From JANWXD01 sp037446115 (GTDB taxonomy: Bacteria; Acidobacteriota; Terriglobia; Bryobacterales; Bryobacteraceae): a stretch of 64,000 bases of DNA. The notes beneath the pieces were generated by a model. The model was not told the origin of the DNA and ran no database searches. It was given only the letters and a program-made list of their open reading frames with translations. The stretch lies in NCBI GenBank assembly GCA_037446115.1, contig JBBIJF010000004.1:1-64000 (forward strand), written 5' to 3'. How positions within the stretch are numbered: position 1 is the stretch's first letter; each line of letters opens with the position of its first letter. This document shows, in pieces, positions 62,432 to 64,000 of this stretch. A program made the position numbers and the translations under genes.

Positions 62432-63084
62432 GGTCTTGCCTCCTCGGATCTTAGAAATGATTGCCAGATTGCTTGCGCCTCGGCGGGAGCCGCGGCTGCG
62501 TGATCGGGGCAGTCCACGCGCAGCTCGCGGTCCCCGAAGGGCGCGTTGACAAAATCGCAGTGGTGCGGACGGACCGGATCCGCATAGCGGTGCGGCCGGA
62601 AGAAACGACAGGTGACGCACATGCGCGCCACGGGAATGTCGCCGCGCTCCTGCAGTGCGCGGATCATCTTGATCAGCGCCCGCAGCAGCACCGCCTGCTC
62701 GGCGGCATCCAGTTCACGGGCCGCTTCGGCCAGAAAATCCGGCCAGCCGGCAGCCCGCTCCGCCTCCCTGCGCCCCCGGGCCGTGAGCGAAACCGCCAGG
62801 GCGCGCCGGTCCTTCCCCGAACGGGACTTGCGCACCAGTCCTTTGGCTTCGAGCGCCGCCACGGCATCGCTGGCGGTGGCGGGAGTGATCGCCAGCTCGC
62901 CGGCAATCTGAAGCAGCGTTTGGGGCCGGTACCTCCTTGCCAGCACCACGAGGATCTGCCCCTGGGTCGGGTTGAGACCCCGGCCGCCGGCCTCGCGCCA
63001 GGCCCGGCTGCGCAACGCGATGCTGATCTTGGCCAGCCCCGCCGCCAAGCGTTCCGGGAGAGGCCCCGGATCGAAAGAAATCAT
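62428..63084 (-). CDS. MarR-family regulator with C-terminal four-cysteine motif
   Basis: A 218-residue winged-helix regulator. The MarR part covers about residues 1-145, with QTLLQIAGELAITPATASDAVAALEAKGLVRKSRSGKDRRALAVSLT as helix-turn-helix and wing. The C-terminal part, about residues 154-195, carries four cysteines, C156-x2-C159-x16-C176-x15-C192 (ARMCVTCRFFRPHRYAD, HHCDFVNAP, VDCPDH). This could hold zinc or an Fe-S cluster. It has no other cysteines, so the set looks functional. First gene of the operon with protoglobin; a consensus promoter and near-palindrome lie just upstream. A gas- or redox-sensing role is inferred from the partner. Confidence 0.85.
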   Translation of the reverse strand: MISFDPGPLPERLAAGLAKISIALRSRAWREAGGRGLNPTQGQILVVLARRYRPQTLLQIAGELAITPATASDAVAALEAKGLVRKSRSGKDRRALAVSLTARGRREAERAAGWPDFLAEAARELDAAEQAVLLRALIKMIRALQERGDIPVARMCVTCRFFRPHRYADPVRPHHCDFVNAPFGDRELRVDCPDHAAAAPAEAQAIWQSFLRSEEARP

Positions 63085-63130
63085 TTAGGACTCCTTAATA
63101 AAGTTTACGCCCCGCTGCTCCGGCTGTCAA
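63085..63130 (-). promoter_or_regulatory. Promoter and possible operator of the MarR-protoglobin operon
   Basis: On the minus strand TTGACA (63130-63125), 17 bases, and TAAACT (63107-63102) form a strong promoter. A near-palindrome TTAGGACTCCTTAA (63085-63098, plus-strand reading) lies at the start site and SD of marR, where a bound regulator would block both transcription and translation. Autoregulation by the MarR protein is plausible but unproven. Confidence 0.7.
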
Positions 63131-63174
63131 CGCCTTTTTCCTTGCCGGCGCCCGCCCGATTACAATCGGAGGAG

Positions 63175-63522
63175 ATGCCTGCCGTGCCTGCCACCACCGT
63201 CGCCACGGGGACCGAAACCGGCCGCCGCGAGCGGATGGCGCCGCTTTACAACGTCGTGCTGCTCGACGACGACGAGCACACCTACGACTATGTAATCGAG
63301 ATGCTCCAGAAGCTGTTCTTTTTCTCGGAAGCCGACGCTTTCCGCCATGCCGTGGAAGTGGACACCACCGGCCGCACCGTCGTGATCACCTGCGAACTGA
63401 AAGAGGCCGAATTCGCCCGCGACCAGATCCACGCTTACGGCCCGGACTGGCGCATGCCGAACTCCAAGGGATCCATGTCCGCGATTCTGGAGCCGGCCAC
63501 AGGGGATGGGAGCGCCGCCTGA
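63175..63522 (+). CDS. clpS: Clp protease adaptor ClpS
   Basis: ClpS delivers N-degron substrates to ClpAP/ClpCP. The 115-residue product has the ClpS core MAPLYNVVLLDDDEHTYDYVIEMLQKLFFFSEADAFRHAVEVD and LKEAEFARDQIHAYGPDW. The N-degron-binding residues lie in the LDDDEHTYDYVIEM segment, with the late His in the IHAYGPDW region. The N-terminal 20 residues are flexible, as usual. Start at 63175 chosen for GGAGGAG immediately before it; the ATG at 63235 (MAPLYN) is an alternative. It diverges from the MarR gene. No clpA is visible. Confidence 0.9.
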   Translation: MPAVPATTVATGTETGRRERMAPLYNVVLLDDDEHTYDYVIEMLQKLFFFSEADAFRHAVEVDTTGRTVVITCELKEAEFARDQIHAYGPDWRMPNSKGSMSAILEPATGDGSAA

Positions 63523-63575
63523 AGCACGCGGGCGCGCGTTACCGGTAGCCACGGGCGGGCGTGTGTGCTCCCTCG

Positions 63576-64000
63576 CTACGGATGCAGCTCCACCGTGACG
63601 CCGCGGAGGCACAATCCGTCCCAGGGCTTGACGCCCGAAAAGACCAGATACATCGTCTGACCGCGGGGCTGGATCCATTTTGCGGGCAGACGGTAGCTGT
63701 GCGTTCCCTCCAAACCCCAGCCCTGGGTGTGGAACGCGGTCGTCCAAGGACCCCAGGGCTCGGGCGCGTCGTAGATTCCCCATCCGCCTTGGTGGTTGTA
63801 ACCCAAGGCCATGAGGTAGCGCCTGGAGCCGGGATGGAACACGACGTCGACCCGCCCGCAGTGGTTTCGATATGTGAACACCGGGCCGCGGGCGGCGATG
63901 TCCCGAGTCCAGACCGGTCGGCCGGAAGCGTCCAAGCGGACGAAAAATTCCCAGGCGGAGCGCTCGCGCAAGCGGTCCTTGGGGGCACGGGCGAGGACAA
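63576..64000 (-). CDS. Partial DUF4185-like protein (5' end outside window)
   Basis: The last 141 codons of a gene entering from beyond the right edge. The frame is open to the window limit. Visible sequence is a beta-propeller-like repeat pattern (FVRLDASGRPVWTRDIAARGPVFTYRNHCGR, LMALGYNHQGGWGIYDAPEPWGPWTTAF, MYLVFSGVKPWDGLCLRGVTVELHP). The AP-x-PWGPWTTAF block is typical of DUF4185, related to GH43-like propellers. No start is visible inside the window. It would be a carbohydrate-active or glycan-binding protein by family, but function is not shown. Confidence 0.6.
   Translation of the reverse strand, partial: VLARAPKDRLRERSAWEFFVRLDASGRPVWTRDIAARGPVFTYRNHCGRVDVVFHPGSRRYLMALGYNHQGGWGIYDAPEPWGPWTTAFHTQGWGLEGTHSYRLPAKWIQPRGQTMYLVFSGVKPWDGLCLRGVTVELHP

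Overview
The window is a 64 kb piece of a high-GC bacterial chromosome, most likely an acidobacterium of the Solibacter/Bryobacter type. The taxonomic clues are a secreted von Willebrand A-like protein of the kind typical of Acidobacteria (21652-22740), a very large Oar-like TonB-dependent receptor with an N-terminal carboxypeptidase-regulatory-like domain (53547-57161), many secreted proteins with Sec or Tat-like leaders, and an LPS-export (diderm) operon. No CRISPR array, prophage, insertion sequence, rRNA or tRNA was seen. The one structured RNA gene found is tmRNA. The long open frames antisense to several genes are a by-product of the GC-rich composition.

Layout. 1-3375: the str operon on the minus strand (rpsL-rpsG-fusA-tuf, with tuf cut by the window edge) behind a clear promoter. 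3554-9801: a shortened UvrC-like protein, then a minus-strand group of ThuA-like, aldo/keto reductase and Tat-leader PhoD-like phosphatase genes. 9846-13275: an exported eight-haem cytochrome c, miaB, a bifunctional nuclease and a coupled small unknown protein. 13297-18029: an exported repeat-type protein, a sodium/solute symporter overlapping an amino-acid permease, and a small basic protein preceded by repeats. 18056-24940: a serine hydrolase-NamZ fusion, a Memo-like protein, the VWFA protein, and a tightly overlapping moeA-moaC-mogA operon. 25043-28654: argC-argB-argA (each overlapping by 4 bases) and a molybdopterin-binding-type protein ending in a strong terminator.

28879-33775 carries an acyl carrier protein, a ketoacyl synthase and an MFS transporter, then a DUF6807 protein and an enolase-superfamily dehydratase that look like a sugar-acid utilisation unit. 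33788-37646 is a divergent pair: a glycosyltransferase and a GH57 glycosidase. 37673-46022 is the conserved minus-strand block lptC/A-lptB-rpoN-hpf-rapZ followed by rpiB-pgi. In it, LptC and LptA appear to be one 744-residue protein. 46137-48243 is groES-groEL with a CIRCE-like operator and a terminator.

48447-59605 holds a probable lipoprotein, a CPBP membrane protease, a large acyl-CoA dehydrogenase-like protein, a TPR protein, the TonB-dependent receptor with its own promoter and terminator, a SAM methyltransferase, a patatin phospholipase and another methyltransferase. 59706-64000 contains rmuC with a palindrome over its promoter, tmRNA, a two-gene operon of a four-cysteine MarR regulator and a protoglobin, clpS, and the 3' part of a gene running off the window.

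The most interesting items are the Cys4 MarR-protoglobin operon (a plausible gas or redox sensor circuit), the muramyl-amidase-like/NamZ fusion, the UvrC-like protein that keeps its Fe-S cysteines but has lost nuclease signatures, the compact octahaem cytochrome, and the repeat-rich control region ahead of a 67-residue basic protein.
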